Source: Burkholderiales bacterium | Lineage (GTDB): Bacteria > Pseudomonadota > Gammaproteobacteria > Burkholderiales > Casimicrobiaceae | Direction: 5' to 3' | NCBI GenBank assembly: GCA_025981645.1 | Contig: JAICXH010000003.1 | Location: forward strand, 1-64,000 | Length of the DNA: 64,000 bases | In this document: positions 1 through 11,167 of the stretch, in pieces | Layout of the letters: every line of letters starts with the position of its first letter | Position numbering within the stretch: position 1 is the first letter of the stretch | Made by a program: the position numbers and the translations under genes | Notes under the pieces: model-generated | Database searches by the model: none | Told to the model about the DNA's origin: nothing | The model's input: the letters and a program-made list of their open reading frames with translations, nothing else

Positions 1-1
1 A

Positions 2-529
2 ACGTTTGCGTACACGGTGAACGGGGTGAGCCAGCAGAAGGCGATCACGCGCGAAGCGTTCGGGCCATTGCCGGTGTGCACGTTCGGTGGGCTCGCGAAC
101 TTGGCGGCGGCGACCAACTACCAGGATCTGTGGTGGGCGGCACCGGCGGGTTCCGAGTCGGGGTGGGGGATCAACCTGACGCAGGAGGGTGACACCATCT
201 TCGGGACCTGGTTCACCTACGACGTCGACGGCACGCCCTTGTGGCTGTCGGTGACGGCGACGCCGAGCGGGGGAACGCTGACGCCGCAAGGGTCTCCGGC
301 GGTATGGAGCGGGCAACTGGTGCGCACCAGTGGCCCGGCGTTCTCGGCGGTGCCGTTCAATCCGAACCTGGTGACGCGCAGCGTCGTCGGTACGGCGACG
401 TTCACGTTCACCGACGGCGCGGACGGGACGTTCGCGTACACGGTGAACGGGATCGGTCCGGCGACCGTCACGCAGTCGAAGGCGTTCACCCGCGAGGTGT
501 TCGTGGCGCCCGGAACCGCGTGCCAGTGA
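2..529 (+). CDS. C-terminal part of a repeat-containing protein of unknown function, truncated by the window edge
   Basis: Frame is open to base 2. The segment TFAYTVNG...(KA)(I/F)TRE(A/V)F occurs at the left edge and again at the C-terminus, flanking a domain with [31 protein letters not shown]. Stop at 527-529. Confidence 0.7.
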   Translation, partial: TFAYTVNGVSQQKAITREAFGPLPVCTFGGLANLAAATNYQDLWWAAPAGSESGWGINLTQEGDTIFGTWFTYDVDGTPLWLSVTATPSGGTLTPQGSPAVWSGQLVRTSGPAFSAVPFNPNLVTRSVVGTATFTFTDGADGTFAYTVNGIGPATVTQSKAFTREVFVAPGTACQ

Positions 530-602
530 TGCGTTAGCCAACGCCTGCCGGCTCGCGCCGGCATCGGCGTGGAGGATGCCGGGCGTCTCGTACAATGCTG
601 CG

Positions 603-2141
603 ATGAGATCCGATCCCCGCATCGCAGCGACGCTCGCGACGCTCGGGCTCGTCGGCGACGCGGGCGGCGTCGTCACGAGACCCGGTGCGCGCGCGCTCAC
701 CGGTGCGCGCATCGAATCGGTCAATCCGGCAAATGGGCGCGTGCTCGGAAGCGTCGCCACTGCAAGCGCGACCGACCTCGACGCGATCCTCGATGTGGCG
801 ACTGCCGCGGCACGCGCCTGGCGCGACGTTCCCGCGCCGCGGCGCGGAGAGGTCGTGCGGCGCTTCGCCGAGCTCCTGCGCGAGCACAAGGACGCGCTCG
901 GCACGCTGGTAGCCCTCGAGAACGGCAAGATCAAGGCCGAGGGCGACGGCGAAGTCCAGGAGATGATCGACATTGCCGATTTCGCCGTCGGCCAGGCGCG
1001 GATGCTCTACGGGAGGACGATGCCTTCCGAGCGTCCTGCGCACCGGATGATCGAGCAATGGCAGCCGCTCGGCGTCATTGCCGTCGTGACCGCATTCAAC
1101 TTCCCCGTAGCCGTATGGGCATGGAACGCGATGCTCGCGTGCGTCTGCGGCAACGCGACCGTGTGGAAGCCGTCGCCGAAGGTGCCGCTGTGCGCGCTCG
1201 CCGTCTCGGCGCTTGCCGATCGCCTCGTCAGGGAACTCGGGGTGCCGCAGGCGTTCGAGCTCGCGCCGGGCGGCAGCGAAGCGGGCGAGACGCTCGCCAC
1301 CGATGGCCGGGTCGCGCTCGTCTCGTTCACCGGCTCGTCGGCGGTCGGCGCACACGTCGCGCAGACGGTCGCGCAGCGCTTCGGCAAGGTGCTGCTCGAA
1401 TGCGGCGGCAACAACGCGATCATCGTCGCGGACGATGCCGACCTCGATCTTGTCGTGCCTTCGGTCGTCTTCGGCGCCGTCGGCACCGCGGGCCAGCGCT
1501 GCACGACGACGCGCAGGCTGATCGTGCACCGCTCGCGGATCGACGAGCTCGTCCTTCGCCTTCGACGCGCCTACGGCCAGGTGCGGATCGGCGATCCGCT
1601 CGACCGCGAGACGCTGATGGGTCCGTTGATCGATGCCGCGGCGGTGGCCGGCTTCGAGCGCGCAGTGGCCGAAGCGCGCGCGGCCGGGGCCGAGGTGGTC
1701 TGCGGCGGAGCGGCGATCGCAGGTGATGGGCACTTCGTCCAGCCGACGATCGTCACCGGAATCGACAACGCGTCGGCGCTCGTGCAGCGCGAGACCTTCG
1801 CGCCGATTCTCTACGTGATGCCCTTCGACACGATCGAAGAGGCGATCGCGATGAACAACAGTGTGCGGCAGGGCCTGTCGTCGTCGATCTTCACGCAGAG
1901 CTTGCGCGCTGCCGAGGCGTTCCTCTCGGCGTCAGGGAGCGACTGCGGAATCGCCAACGTCAACATCGGGACCTCGGGAGCCGAGATCGGCGGTGCCTTC
2001 GGCGGCGAGAAGGAGACCGGCGGGGGCCGCGAGTCGGGGTCCGACGCCTGGCGCGCCTACATGCGACGCCAGACCAACACGATCAACTGGAGCCGCGACC
2101 TTCCGCTCGCGCAGGGCATCCGCTTCGACGTAGGCAGCTGA
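603..2141 (+). CDS. amaB: Aldehyde dehydrogenase, ALDH7 / L-aminoadipate-semialdehyde dehydrogenase-like
   Basis: ALDH motifs ([29 protein letters not shown]) and the ALDH7-like C-terminus [35 protein letters not shown] at 603 preferred over the upstream in-frame start. Confidence 0.88.
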   Translation: MRSDPRIAATLATLGLVGDAGGVVTRPGARALTGARIESVNPANGRVLGSVATASATDLDAILDVATAAARAWRDVPAPRRGEVVRRFAELLREHKDALGTLVALENGKIKAEGDGEVQEMIDIADFAVGQARMLYGRTMPSERPAHRMIEQWQPLGVIAVVTAFNFPVAVWAWNAMLACVCGNATVWKPSPKVPLCALAVSALADRLVRELGVPQAFELAPGGSEAGETLATDGRVALVSFTGSSAVGAHVAQTVAQRFGKVLLECGGNNAIIVADDADLDLVVPSVVFGAVGTAGQRCTTTRRLIVHRSRIDELVLRLRRAYGQVRIGDPLDRETLMGPLIDAAAVAGFERAVAEARAAGAEVVCGGAAIAGDGHFVQPTIVTGIDNASALVQRETFAPILYVMPFDTIEEAIAMNNSVRQGLSSSIFTQSLRAAEAFLSASGSDCGIANVNIGTSGAEIGGAFGGEKETGGGRESGSDAWRAYMRRQTNTINWSRDLPLAQGIRFDVGS

Positions 2142-2168
2142 TCGGGAACCGCTGCACGCGCGCTGCGT

Positions 2169-5100
2169 TCAGGCGCGCGCGGACTTGCGCTTCGAAGTTG
2201 TCGTGCGCGCAGCTGCCGTTTTGCGCTTCGATGCCACCACGGTCGATTTGGATCGGCCGGCGGCCGGTTTCGAGGTCGTCGCAGCGATTTTCCGCGCGGC
2301 GACCGCAGACCTCGGCTTTGCCGAGCGTTCCGTCTTCTTTGCAGCGGTGGTTTTCGGCGATGCCGGGACAGCTTTCGGAGCCATCCGCGACTTCGCGGCC
2401 GGGCGTGTTGCCGTGGTCGCCGGCTCGGCCGCGCGCGCGCGCGCGCCTCGGGGTGCGGTCGTGCGCGAGCCTCCTTCGCGGGCGGCGCGCTCGTCGAGGA
2501 GCTGCACTGCCTGATCGAGCGTGAGCGTATCGATCTGCGCCTTGTCGGCGAGGGTCGCGTTGAGTGCTCCATGCTTCACGTAGGGACCGTATCGCCCGGC
2601 GTGGAGCTCGACCGGCTGACCATCGCGCGGATGACGGCCGAGCACACGTAGCGGCGCGCGTGCGGCTCCGCGCGCCGCGCGTCCTCCTTCGCGCGGCGCG
2701 AATTCGAAACCGATCTTGCCATCGGCTCCGCGCACCAGGAACGCGGAGAACGGGCGGCGCGTGCGCGCCGACACGAACTGCAGCAGGTCGCTCTTGCCGG
2801 TCTCCAGAAGCTTCGTCATCTGCTGGCGCTCGACGACGCGCTGGAGGATCGTGCGGCCCGAGCGGAAATCGCAGCTTCGTTCGGGCCCGACCGCGCGTTC
2901 GCAGACGTATGCGTTCGGCGTCTCGAACACTCGATTTCCGCATTTCGGGCACTTTCCGAGCGGCTCCTGGCCCGAGAAGTCGGGCGGGCTCGTCGCATCG
3001 TCGTCAGCGCGCGGGCCGAAATCGAATTCCACCTCGTTGGCGTCGTTGAGGCGCAGCTTCGCGGAGAACGGCTTGCCCAGGCGGCTGCGGAATCCGTCGA
3101 GTGGACCGACCTCGCGCGCCGTCAGCAGGATCTCGGCCTCGGCGGGCGAGAGTTGGCGCCCGCCCATGATCTTCCAGAAGCCGAAGTCGCACCGTACGCA
3201 CTGGAATTTGCGGTATTTCTCGTGCACCTCGCCGCCGCACTTCGGGCAGCGCGCCACGAGCGTTGCGAAGTCGCCCGGGATGGTGTCGCTCTCGTAGTTC
3301 TTCGCCTGCGCGACGATGTGTCGCGTCATCGCGACGATCTCGTCCATGAAATCCTTGCGCGCGAGGTGCCCGTGTTCCATCTGCGCGAGCTTGAACTCCC
3401 ATTCGGCGGTGAGCTCGGGTGAAAAGAGCTCGGGAATGCCGAGGCCGTGCAGAAGCGTCATCAGCGAGAATGCTTTCGGCGTCGGGATCAGCTCGCGACC
3501 TTCGCGCAGGATGTAGCGCTCGGCGATCAGCCCCTCGATGATCTGCGCGCGCGTGGCCGGCGTTCCGAGCCCTTTCTCGCGCATCGCCTCGCGAAGCTCC
3601 TCGTCCTCGATCGTCTTTCCGGCACCTTCCATCGCCGACAGGAGTGTCGCCTCGTTGTAGCGCGGCGGCGGCCGCGTCGCGAGCGCCGCGACATCGACCT
3701 TCGCCGCCGTCACCACCTCGCCCGCCTTCACCGGAGTGAGCAGCGCCTCGTCGCCCTGCGCCTCCTTGCCGTAGACGGCGAGCCACCCGGGCTGTACGAG
3801 CACCTTGCCGTCGGACCTGAACGGGTGCTCGTCGACGCGGGTGGTCCGGGTCGTCACCTGGTATTCCGCCGCCGGATGGAACGCGGCGAGAAAGCGCTTG
3901 ACGACGAAATCGTAGAGCTTCGCTTCGGCCTCGGTGAGGTGCTTCGGCTGGACGAGCGTCGGGATGATCGCGAAGTGATCGGAGATCTTCGCGTTGTCGA
4001 AGATCCGCCGGTTCGGGTGCACCCACCGGCTGTCGAGGATCCGCCGCGCGAACGGCGCGTACGTGGCGGTCTCGGCGAGCGCACCCATCGTCGCCTTCAC
4101 CGTGCCGAGGTAATCCTCCGGCAGCGCGCGCGAGTCGGTGCGCGGATAGGTGAGCGCCTTGTGCTTCTCGTAGAGCGCCTGCGCGAGGGAGAGCGTCGTG
4201 CGCGCCGAGAATCCGAAGCGGCCGTTCGCCTCGCGCTGCAGGCTCGTGAGGTCATAGAGGAGCGGCGCGATCTGAGTGGACGGCTTCGACTCTTCGCTGA
4301 CCGTTCCGCGCTTGCCGGCACAGGCATCGGCGATCGCGCGCGCCTTCGCCTCGTCCCAGATGCGCTCAGGCCGACGATCGGGATCGTCGGCCAGACCATC
4401 TGACGCCGCATCGCGCTTCCTGAACGCCTCGTCGAACCAGCGTCCGGCGTACTCGCCAGCCTTGGCGGCGAACGTCGCCGTGAGCTCCCAATAGGGACGC
4501 GACGTGAACGCGCGGATCTTCTCCTCGCGGTCGACGATGATCGCGAGTGTCGGCGTCTGCACGCGCCCGACCGTCGTGAGCTGGAAGCCGCCCGCCTTCG
4601 AGTTGAACGCCGTCATCGCCCGCGTGCCGTTGATGCCGACCAGCCAGTCCGACTCGGAGCGGCAGACGGCGGCGTCGGCGAGCGGGAGCATCGTGCGGTC
4701 GGTACGAAGCTTCTCGAAACCGTCGCGAATCGATGCGGGCGTCATCGACTGTAACCACAGGCGCTCGATCGGCTTGTCGGTTTTCGCGTAGCGGACGATA
4801 TAGCGAAAGATGAGCTCACCTTCGCGCCCGGCGTCGCAGGCGTTGACGAGGCGGGCGACATCCTTGCGGCGGATCAGCTTCAAGAGCGCCTTCAACCGCG
4901 CCTCGTTCTTCTCGATCGGCTTCAGCTCGAAGTGCGAAGGAATGGCCGGAAGCTGGCCGAAGGTCCACTTGCCGCGCTTCACCTCCTCGCTCTCGGGCAT
5001 GCCGATCTCGAGCAGGTGTCCGACCGCCGACGACACGACGTAGCGCTCGCTTTCGAAGTGATCGGGATGTTTCGCAAAGCCCCCGACCGCACGCGCGATG

Positions 5101-5183
5101 TCGGCGGCGACGGAGGGTTTCTCGGCGATGATCAGGGTCTTGGACAAGGCATCAGGTCCTGCGGCGCGCATGCTGCGCCGCAA
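2169..5183 (-). CDS. topB: DNA topoisomerase III with zinc-binding C-terminal segments and a Lys/Ala-rich tail
   Basis: N-terminus KTLIIAEKPSVAADIARAVGG, TVGRVQTPTLAIIVDRE, CDAGREGELIFRYI, two CxxC cysteine clusters, then about 100 aa rich in K/A/S/T. Exact start uncertain. Confidence 0.9.
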   Translation of the reverse strand: MRRSMRAAGPDALSKTLIIAEKPSVAADIARAVGGFAKHPDHFESERYVVSSAVGHLLEIGMPESEEVKRGKWTFGQLPAIPSHFELKPIEKNEARLKALLKLIRRKDVARLVNACDAGREGELIFRYIVRYAKTDKPIERLWLQSMTPASIRDGFEKLRTDRTMLPLADAAVCRSESDWLVGINGTRAMTAFNSKAGGFQLTTVGRVQTPTLAIIVDREEKIRAFTSRPYWELTATFAAKAGEYAGRWFDEAFRKRDAASDGLADDPDRRPERIWDEAKARAIADACAGKRGTVSEESKPSTQIAPLLYDLTSLQREANGRFGFSARTTLSLAQALYEKHKALTYPRTDSRALPEDYLGTVKATMGALAETATYAPFARRILDSRWVHPNRRIFDNAKISDHFAIIPTLVQPKHLTEAEAKLYDFVVKRFLAAFHPAAEYQVTTRTTRVDEHPFRSDGKVLVQPGWLAVYGKEAQGDEALLTPVKAGEVVTAAKVDVAALATRPPPRYNEATLLSAMEGAGKTIEDEELREAMREKGLGTPATRAQIIEGLIAERYILREGRELIPTPKAFSLMTLLHGLGIPELFSPELTAEWEFKLAQMEHGHLARKDFMDEIVAMTRHIVAQAKNYESDTIPGDFATLVARCPKCGGEVHEKYRKFQCVRCDFGFWKIMGGRQLSPAEAEILLTAREVGPLDGFRSRLGKPFSAKLRLNDANEVEFDFGPRADDDATSPPDFSGQEPLGKCPKCGNRVFETPNAYVCERAVGPERSCDFRSGRTILQRVVERQQMTKLLETGKSDLLQFVSARTRRPFSAFLVRGADGKIGFEFAPREGGRAARGAARAPLRVLGRHPRDGQPVELHAGRYGPYVKHGALNATLADKAQIDTLTLDQAVQLLDERAAREGGSRTTAPRGARARAAEPATTATRPAAKSRMAPKAVPASPKTTAAKKTERSAKPRSAVAARKIAATTSKPAAGRSKSTVVASKRKTAAARTTTSKRKSARA

Positions 5184-5320
5184 TCGGGGCCGCAGATACT
5201 ACATAAGGTCGCGAGCGACGAGCAACCAGTCCTTCGACGCCTCCGGCTCGTGCAGGATTCCGCGTCGATCAACGGCGAGCACAAGCGAGAGAGTAAGCAG
5301 ACACTTCGTCTATCGTGGTT

Positions 5321-6460
5321 CTAGCGCCGTGCCGGGTGGTCGAGGCGCTGCCAGCCTCCGCCGGGAAGTGCCGCGACGCGTTCGGCGAGCTCCTGGCGGA
5401 CGAGCTCGGACACAACGACGGCGGCAGCGAGCCCGGTGCGCTCGACGATCATGTCGACCGTCGCAACATCGTGCCCGACTGCGTCGAGCACCGCCGTTGC
5501 GACTGCATCGCTCGCGCCGCGCTCGTCCGCTCCGACCGTGACGTCTCGGCTCGTAGGCGCCGCGTCTGCCGACGCGGCCCAGCCGAGCTCGCCGAGGACG
5601 TCGTCCACCGACTCGACCAGCTTCGCGCCCTCGCGAATCAGCTTGTGGCAGCCCTTCGAGAACGGCGAATGGATCGAGCCCGGGATCGCGAACACGTCGC
5701 GCCCCTGCTCGCCAGCGAGGCGCGCGGTGATCAGTGAACCCGACGAAAGGGTCGCCTCGACGACGAGCACGCCGCGGGCAAGGCCGCTGATCAGCCGGTT
5801 GCGGCGTGGGAAACTCTCCTTGCGCGACGGCGTTCCGGGCAGGAATTCGGTTACGATGGCGCCGCCGGAGGCGATCGCCGCCATCAGCGCGCGGTTGCTC
5901 GCTGGGTAGACACGATCCGGACCGGTGGCGACGACGGCAATCGTTCCTCCCTCGCTCGGCAGTGCGCCCTCGTGGGCCGCCGTGTCGATGCCGGCGGCGA
6001 GGCCTGAGACGATCGTCAATCCCGCGCCCCCCAATGCCGCGGCGAACTCGCGCGCGATCGCCTTGCCTTGCGGAGTCGCGTTGCGACTTCCGACGATCGC
6101 CAACGCGGGGCGATTGAGCAGATCGCGCCGGCCGAGGTGGAACAGCGCGACCGGCGCATCGGGAAGCTCGAGCAACGCGCGCGGATAGTCGGCGTCGTCC
6201 CAGGCGATCAGATGGTGTCCGGGCTCGTCGAGCCAGCGGGCAGTCGCGTCGAGCTCGGCGACGCTCGCGTGACCGGCTCCTCGCGCAGCCGCGATTCGTG
6301 CGCCGAGCGCAGGACCGACGAGCTTGTCGAGTTGTGCCCGCGTCGCGGCCTGAAGCGCTTCGGGCGCCCCGAACGTGCGCAGCAGCGTGACGAGCGCGCG
6401 CGGCGGAATGGCGCTGCGCGCGAGCGCGACCCACGCGAGCGTGCGCGCGTCGGCGGGCAT
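5321..6460 (-). CDS. dprA: DNA processing protein DprA
   Basis: Rossmann-like motifs ALAIVGSRNATPQGKAIAREFA, GLTIVSGLAAGIDTAAHEGAL, NRLISGLARGVLVVEATLSSGSLITARLAGEQGRDVFAIPGSI. Confidence 0.95.
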   Translation of the reverse strand: MPADARTLAWVALARSAIPPRALVTLLRTFGAPEALQAATRAQLDKLVGPALGARIAAARGAGHASVAELDATARWLDEPGHHLIAWDDADYPRALLELPDAPVALFHLGRRDLLNRPALAIVGSRNATPQGKAIAREFAAALGGAGLTIVSGLAAGIDTAAHEGALPSEGGTIAVVATGPDRVYPASNRALMAAIASGGAIVTEFLPGTPSRKESFPRRNRLISGLARGVLVVEATLSSGSLITARLAGEQGRDVFAIPGSIHSPFSKGCHKLIREGAKLVESVDDVLGELGWAASADAAPTSRDVTVGADERGASDAVATAVLDAVGHDVATVDMIVERTGLAAAVVVSELVRQELAERVAALPGGGWQRLDHPARR

Positions 6461-6484
6461 GCGGGGACGCCGCCGGCGCGCTTT

Positions 6485-7591
6485 CTAGGGGGTGCTGACC
6501 TTGTCGCCGACGCGTACCGCGCCGCTCGAGTTCATCACGAGCGCGTACGACACGTGATCGAACACCCGGAACACCATCAGCACTCCGGTGCGCTCGTCGG
6601 GAAGGTCGAGGTACTTGGGGGCCGCGTAGAACGTCGTGTTGTCGAAATCGGGCAGCATCACCTCGGGACCGTAGCGATGGCCGGGGCGCGGATCGCGGAT
6701 CGGGTTCAGCGAGCGCGAGATCGCGAGCACGCTGCCGATGTCGAGGCCGTCCTGCGAGCCCTTGTCGAGGGTCACGACGTAACCGCGCCCGGTCTCGGCG
6801 CCGTCGCGCGCGAGCTTCAGGATGTGCCCGCTGATCTTCCGGTCGGGTGCGTGCGGGACGTAGTTGCGGATCGGCTCACGCGTTGCCGGGAGAAGCCGGT
6901 CGCCGATGACGATCTCCTGGTTCGCCGTCTCGATCCGCAAAACCGACACGTCCGCAGCCTTCTCGAGGCGTGCAGTGCCGAGGAAGCGGTTTTCGAAGCC
7001 CAGCGTCTTCCCGTCCTCGCCGACGAGCCGCTCGCTCGGGCGGTAGATGTACCAGAGGTCGCCCGCCTTCGGGTCGATCCCGACGACGTAGATGATGTCG
7101 CCCTGCCCGCGCACGACGCGGTCGTCTCGACCCGCGACGATCTCGGCGGAGTCGGCGATCGCGCGCGGACTGTCGGTCACCAGCGGCCGCGTCAGGAAGG
7201 GCTCGATGTCACCGGGCGGAATCGCCGGGATCGCCTCCGACGCGAGCGGTGCAACCCGGACCTGCGGCGACAGTCTTACCGTGTGGCGCTCGAGGTAGAG
7301 TTCCGGCTGGCCGCCGACCGTGCCGAGCTTGACCACGTCACCCGGATAGATCAGGTTGGGGTTGCGGATCTGCTCGCGGTTCATGTGCCAAAGCTCAGGC
7401 CAGCGCCACGGCTGTTTCAGGAACTTCCCCGCGATGCCCCAGAGGGTGTCGCCCTTCTGAACCGTATAGCTTGACGGGGGATGGTCGGCGAGCTGGACGG
7501 CCTCGGCGAACGCGGGAGCCGCTGCGCTGGTGAGGCAGACGAGCGCCCCGAGGGCTGCCAGGTGCCGCGCTATGGTAAAGTATTGACGCAT
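6485..7591 (-). CDS. LysM peptidoglycan-binding domain protein with signal peptide
   Basis: Signal peptide, then [46 protein letters not shown] (LysM). Located between dprA and def. Confidence 0.92.
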   Translation of the reverse strand: MRQYFTIARHLAALGALVCLTSAAAPAFAEAVQLADHPPSSYTVQKGDTLWGIAGKFLKQPWRWPELWHMNREQIRNPNLIYPGDVVKLGTVGGQPELYLERHTVRLSPQVRVAPLASEAIPAIPPGDIEPFLTRPLVTDSPRAIADSAEIVAGRDDRVVRGQGDIIYVVGIDPKAGDLWYIYRPSERLVGEDGKTLGFENRFLGTARLEKAADVSVLRIETANQEIVIGDRLLPATREPIRNYVPHAPDRKISGHILKLARDGAETGRGYVVTLDKGSQDGLDIGSVLAISRSLNPIRDPRPGHRYGPEVMLPDFDNTTFYAAPKYLDLPDERTGVLMVFRVFDHVSYALVMNSSGAVRVGDKVSTP

Positions 7592-7700
7592 AGGGCCTCT
7601 TTCGCGTGGCTCAGACTTGCTAACGTCCTAAACTGCCACAAAATAAGCACTTAACGGCGATTCTGCAACCAGAACTTGCATTTTGCAAGCCAGACGGCTG

Positions 7701-8204
7701 ATGGCGCTCCTTCCGATCCTCGAATATCCCGATCCGCGTCTCAAAAAGGTTGCAACTGCGGTCGGACGGGTCACGCCCGAGATCCGGAAGCTCGTCGCGG
7801 ACCTTGCCGAGACAATGTACTCGGCCCCAGGCATCGGGCTCGCTGCGACGCAAGTGAACGTTCACAAACAGGTCTTGGTCCTCGACATCTCCGAGCATCG
7901 TGACGAGCTTCGCGTGTTCATCGATCCGGTCCTGCTCGAGGCCACCGGCGAGGCCGAAAACGAGGAAGGCTGCCTGTCGGTTCCCGGCTATTACGACAAG
8001 GTCACCCGTGCCGAGCGTGTCCGCGTGCGCGCGCAAAACGAGCGCGGCGAAAGCTTCGAACTCGACGCCGACGGATTGCTTGCGGTGTGTATCCAGCACG
8101 AAATGGACCATCTGCGCGGCAAGGTCTTCGTCGATTACCTGTCTCCGCTGAAGCGGGCGCGCGTCGCCGCAAAGCTGCGCAAGAAGCAGAAGCTCGCCGG
8201 CTGA
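7701..8204 (+). CDS. def: Peptide deformylase
   Basis: [44 protein letters not shown] at 7701. Confidence 0.97.
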   Translation: MALLPILEYPDPRLKKVATAVGRVTPEIRKLVADLAETMYSAPGIGLAATQVNVHKQVLVLDISEHRDELRVFIDPVLLEATGEAENEEGCLSVPGYYDKVTRAERVRVRAQNERGESFELDADGLLAVCIQHEMDHLRGKVFVDYLSPLKRARVAAKLRKKQKLAG

Positions 8205-9172
8205 ACGCGCCTGACTCGCTGCGGGTGGGCTTCGCGGGTACGCCGGAGTTCGCGGCGCGTGCCCTCGATGCGCTCCACCGCGCCGGCTACACGATACCGA
8301 TCGTGGTGACGCGGGCCGATCGGCCATCCGGCCGAGGCATGCGCGTTGTCGCTTCGGCGGTGGGGGCGTTCGCCGCGGGTCATGACCTCCCCGTCGTCAA
8401 GCCGGCGACGCTGCGCGGTGCGACCGCCGTCGCGTCGCTGACGGCGATTCCGGTCGACGTCCTCGTCGTTGCGGCCTACGGGATGATCCTGCCGCCCGAG
8501 GTACTTGGGTGGCCCACGTACGGCTGCCTCAACATTCACGCTTCGCTGCTGCCGCGCTGGCGGGGTGCCGCGCCGATCGCCCGCGCGATCGAGGCCGGCG
8601 ACCGCGAGACCGGCATCACGGTGATGCAGATGGATGCCGGGCTCGACACGGGTCCGATCGTGCGCATGCGCTCGATCGCGATCGCCCCGCGCGAGACTGC
8701 GGGGAGCCTGCATGACCGGCTCGCGGCGCTCGGCGCCGATCTCATCGTCGAGGTGATCGGGGCGCTTGCGCGCGACGGTCGCCTCCAGGCGATCCCGCAG
8801 CCCGGCGAAGGCGTGACGCGGGCGGCGAAGCTCGGAACCGCCGACGAAACGATCGATTGGGCGCAGTCGGCCGAGGTGCTCGACCGCAGGATCCGTGCGC
8901 TGACCCCTTCGCCGGGAGCCGTCGTGCGCTGGCAGGGCGAGCCGGTGAAGATTCTCGAAGCGTCACCGGTCGCCGCGGCCGGAGCCGGCGCTCGCCACTC
9001 GCCGGGCAGCGTGCTTCGCGTCGACGCCACCGGCATCGAGGTCGCGTGCGGAATCGGCGCGCAGGCCGGTGTGCTGCACCTCGTTCGGGTCCAGCCGGCC
9101 GGCGGGCGCACGATGACGGCATCGGCGTTCGCCGCGGGACGCCACCTCGCCCCCGGCGCGCGCTTCGGCTGA
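8201..9172 (+). CDS. fmt: Methionyl-tRNA formyltransferase
   Basis: [62 protein letters not shown]. Start uncertain (CTG 8201 or GTG 8225); overlaps or abuts def. Confidence 0.94.
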   Translation: MNAPDSLRVGFAGTPEFAARALDALHRAGYTIPIVVTRADRPSGRGMRVVASAVGAFAAGHDLPVVKPATLRGATAVASLTAIPVDVLVVAAYGMILPPEVLGWPTYGCLNIHASLLPRWRGAAPIARAIEAGDRETGITVMQMDAGLDTGPIVRMRSIAIAPRETAGSLHDRLAALGADLIVEVIGALARDGRLQAIPQPGEGVTRAAKLGTADETIDWAQSAEVLDRRIRALTPSPGAVVRWQGEPVKILEASPVAAAGAGARHSPGSVLRVDATGIEVACGIGAQAGVLHLVRVQPAGGRTMTASAFAAGRHLAPGARFG

Positions 9173-10476
9173 TGCACGTCGAGCAAGGTCAGGCGGCGCG
9201 CGTCATCGTCGCGGTCGTCGACGACCACCGCCGCCTCGACGACGCGCTCGATGCCGAATTCGCGCGTGCCCCCGATTCGCGACGCGGCCACGCGCTCGTT
9301 CGCGAGATCGCGTACGGCACGCTGCGGCACTGGGGGACGCTCGACGCGCTCGTGCGGTTGCTCGTGAAGAAGCCGCTCGGCGATCGCGTGCTGCACACGC
9401 TCGCGGCCGCAGCGATCTACCAGATTCTGCACACGCGGGCGCCAGACTTCGCGGTCGTCGATCGTGCCGTCACTGCGGCCGGCCACGTCGCGCGACCGGC
9501 CGCGCGGCCGCTGATGAATGCGCTGCTGCGGCGCTTCCTGCGCGAGCAGTCGTCATTGCTCGCCACGGTGCGCGCAGGCGACGTAGGCCGTTATTCGTAC
9601 CCGCAATGGTGGATCGATCGCATGCGCCGCGACGATCCGGAAGACTGGGAATCGCTGCTGGACGCCGGCAATCACCAGGCGCCGCTCGTATTGCGCGTCA
9701 ACCTGCGCGCGACGAGCCGGGTGGAGCTCCTCGCGCGCTTCGCCGACGCCGACATCCGCGCCCACGGACAGGATGACGCGGCGATCGTCGTCGAGCACTT
9801 CGCGGCGCCCGAGACACTGCCGGGATTTGGCGACGGCGCGTTCACTGTCCAGGACGCCAGCGCGCAACTCGCGGCAGCGATTGTCGACGCGCACGACGGC
9901 ATGCACGTGCTCGACGCCTGTGCGGCACCGGGCGGCAAGACCTCGCAACTTCTCGAGCGATCGGAGATCGACCTCGTCGCCGTCGACGACAATCCACGCC
10001 GGATCGAGCGGCTGCGCGGCAACCTCGCGCGCCTCGGCCACGTCGCGCGCGGCGCCCGGATCGTCTGCGCCGATGCGACGAGCCCTGATTCATGGTGGGA
10101 CGGCCGGCCGTTCGACCGCATCCTGCTCGACGTCCCGTGCACGGGATCGGGCGTCGTGCGCCGCCATCCGGATATCAAGTGGCGAAGACGGCCCTCGGAC
10201 GTCGACGCATTCGCCGCCGCGCAGTCGAGGTTTCTCGCCGCGACCTGGCCGCTCCTGGCGGCCGGGGGCCGCTTGGTCTACGCCACCTGCTCGCTCTTTC
10301 GCGCCGAGAACGAGGCGGTGGTCGAGGCGTTTTGCGCCGTGAACCCCGGTGCGTTGCGCGAAACCCTCAGCTTCCCCCCCTCCTTCCGTCATCGCGGCGG
10401 CCAGATCTTGCCTTCGCCTGCGGCAGCGAGCCACAATCAGGACGGGTTCTATTACGCGTCGCTCCGCAGAACCTGA
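9172..10476 (+). CDS. rsmB: 16S rRNA (cytosine-C5)-methyltransferase RsmB
   Basis: NusB-like N-terminus; VLDACAAPGGKTSQLLE, DVPCTGSGVVRRHPDIKW, YATCSLFRAENE. ATG at 9172 overlaps the fmt stop. Confidence 0.95.
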   Translation: MHVEQGQAARVIVAVVDDHRRLDDALDAEFARAPDSRRGHALVREIAYGTLRHWGTLDALVRLLVKKPLGDRVLHTLAAAAIYQILHTRAPDFAVVDRAVTAAGHVARPAARPLMNALLRRFLREQSSLLATVRAGDVGRYSYPQWWIDRMRRDDPEDWESLLDAGNHQAPLVLRVNLRATSRVELLARFADADIRAHGQDDAAIVVEHFAAPETLPGFGDGAFTVQDASAQLAAAIVDAHDGMHVLDACAAPGGKTSQLLERSEIDLVAVDDNPRRIERLRGNLARLGHVARGARIVCADATSPDSWWDGRPFDRILLDVPCTGSGVVRRHPDIKWRRRPSDVDAFAAAQSRFLAATWPLLAAGGRLVYATCSLFRAENEAVVEAFCAVNPGALRETLSFPPSFRHRGGQILPSPAAASHNQDGFYYASLRRT

Positions 10477-10518
10477 TGCGGCCGCCGCGGCGCCTTCGTC
10501 CCCTACGCGACGCGCGGC

Positions 10519-11148
10519 ATGGGTCACGTCCGTGGGACAGATGCGCGTCATCTCGGCATGCCGCAAAACGTCCCCCACGTCCGGGCTCCCGTTTCGCTTC
10601 TGCGCCGAAGGCTGCTCGCTGCCGGCATTCTGCTTGCGGCCGGGTTTCCCCGTCTGTCGCGCGCCGACAGCATTCCGCTGCGCCATGCGTGGCTGCGCGT
10701 CGACGACGGCGACGTGCTGCTCTCGGCCGATTTCGCGGTCACGCTCACGTCCATCCTCGTCGAGGCGCTCGACAAGGGCATTGCGCTCTACTTCACGATC
10801 GATTTCGAGCTCGCCCGTCCGCGTCCGCTGTGGTTCGACGAGAAGGTCGGCGACTGGTCGCTCACCTGGCGCGTCTCCTGGAGCCCGCTGACGCGGCAGT
10901 ACCGGGTGGCGAACGGTCCCCTCGGCCAGGCGTTCGACTCGCTGCCCGACGTCGAACGCTTCATCGGGAGGCTCAACTCGCGGCGCGTGCTCGACGCGCG
11001 CCGGCTGAGCCCGGGCACGCGCTACGTCGCGTCGATCCGCGAGCGACTCGATGTCAGCCTGCTGCCGAAGCCATTCCAGGTGAGCGCGCTCGCGTCGCAC
11101 GAGTGGCAGTTGAGCTCCGACTGGCACCGCTTCGATTTCGTGCCATGA
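10519..11148 (+). CDS. DUF4390 domain protein
   Basis: Exported ~200 aa protein between rsmB and ntrY-like genes, matching conserved betaproteobacterial order; WSLTWRVSWSPLTRQYRV. Confidence 0.8.
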   Translation: MGHVRGTDARHLGMPQNVPHVRAPVSLLRRRLLAAGILLAAGFPRLSRADSIPLRHAWLRVDDGDVLLSADFAVTLTSILVEALDKGIALYFTIDFELARPRPLWFDEKVGDWSLTWRVSWSPLTRQYRVANGPLGQAFDSLPDVERFIGRLNSRRVLDARRLSPGTRYVASIRERLDVSLLPKPFQVSALASHEWQLSSDWHRFDFVP

Positions 11149-11167
11149 CCCGGACCGGCCGAACGCA

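Noticed and set aside
534-1733. Minus-strand 399-aa ORF and plus-strand 385-aa ORF over the aldehyde dehydrogenase gene
   Set aside because: Shadow frames; the 603-2141 frame carries ALDH motifs.
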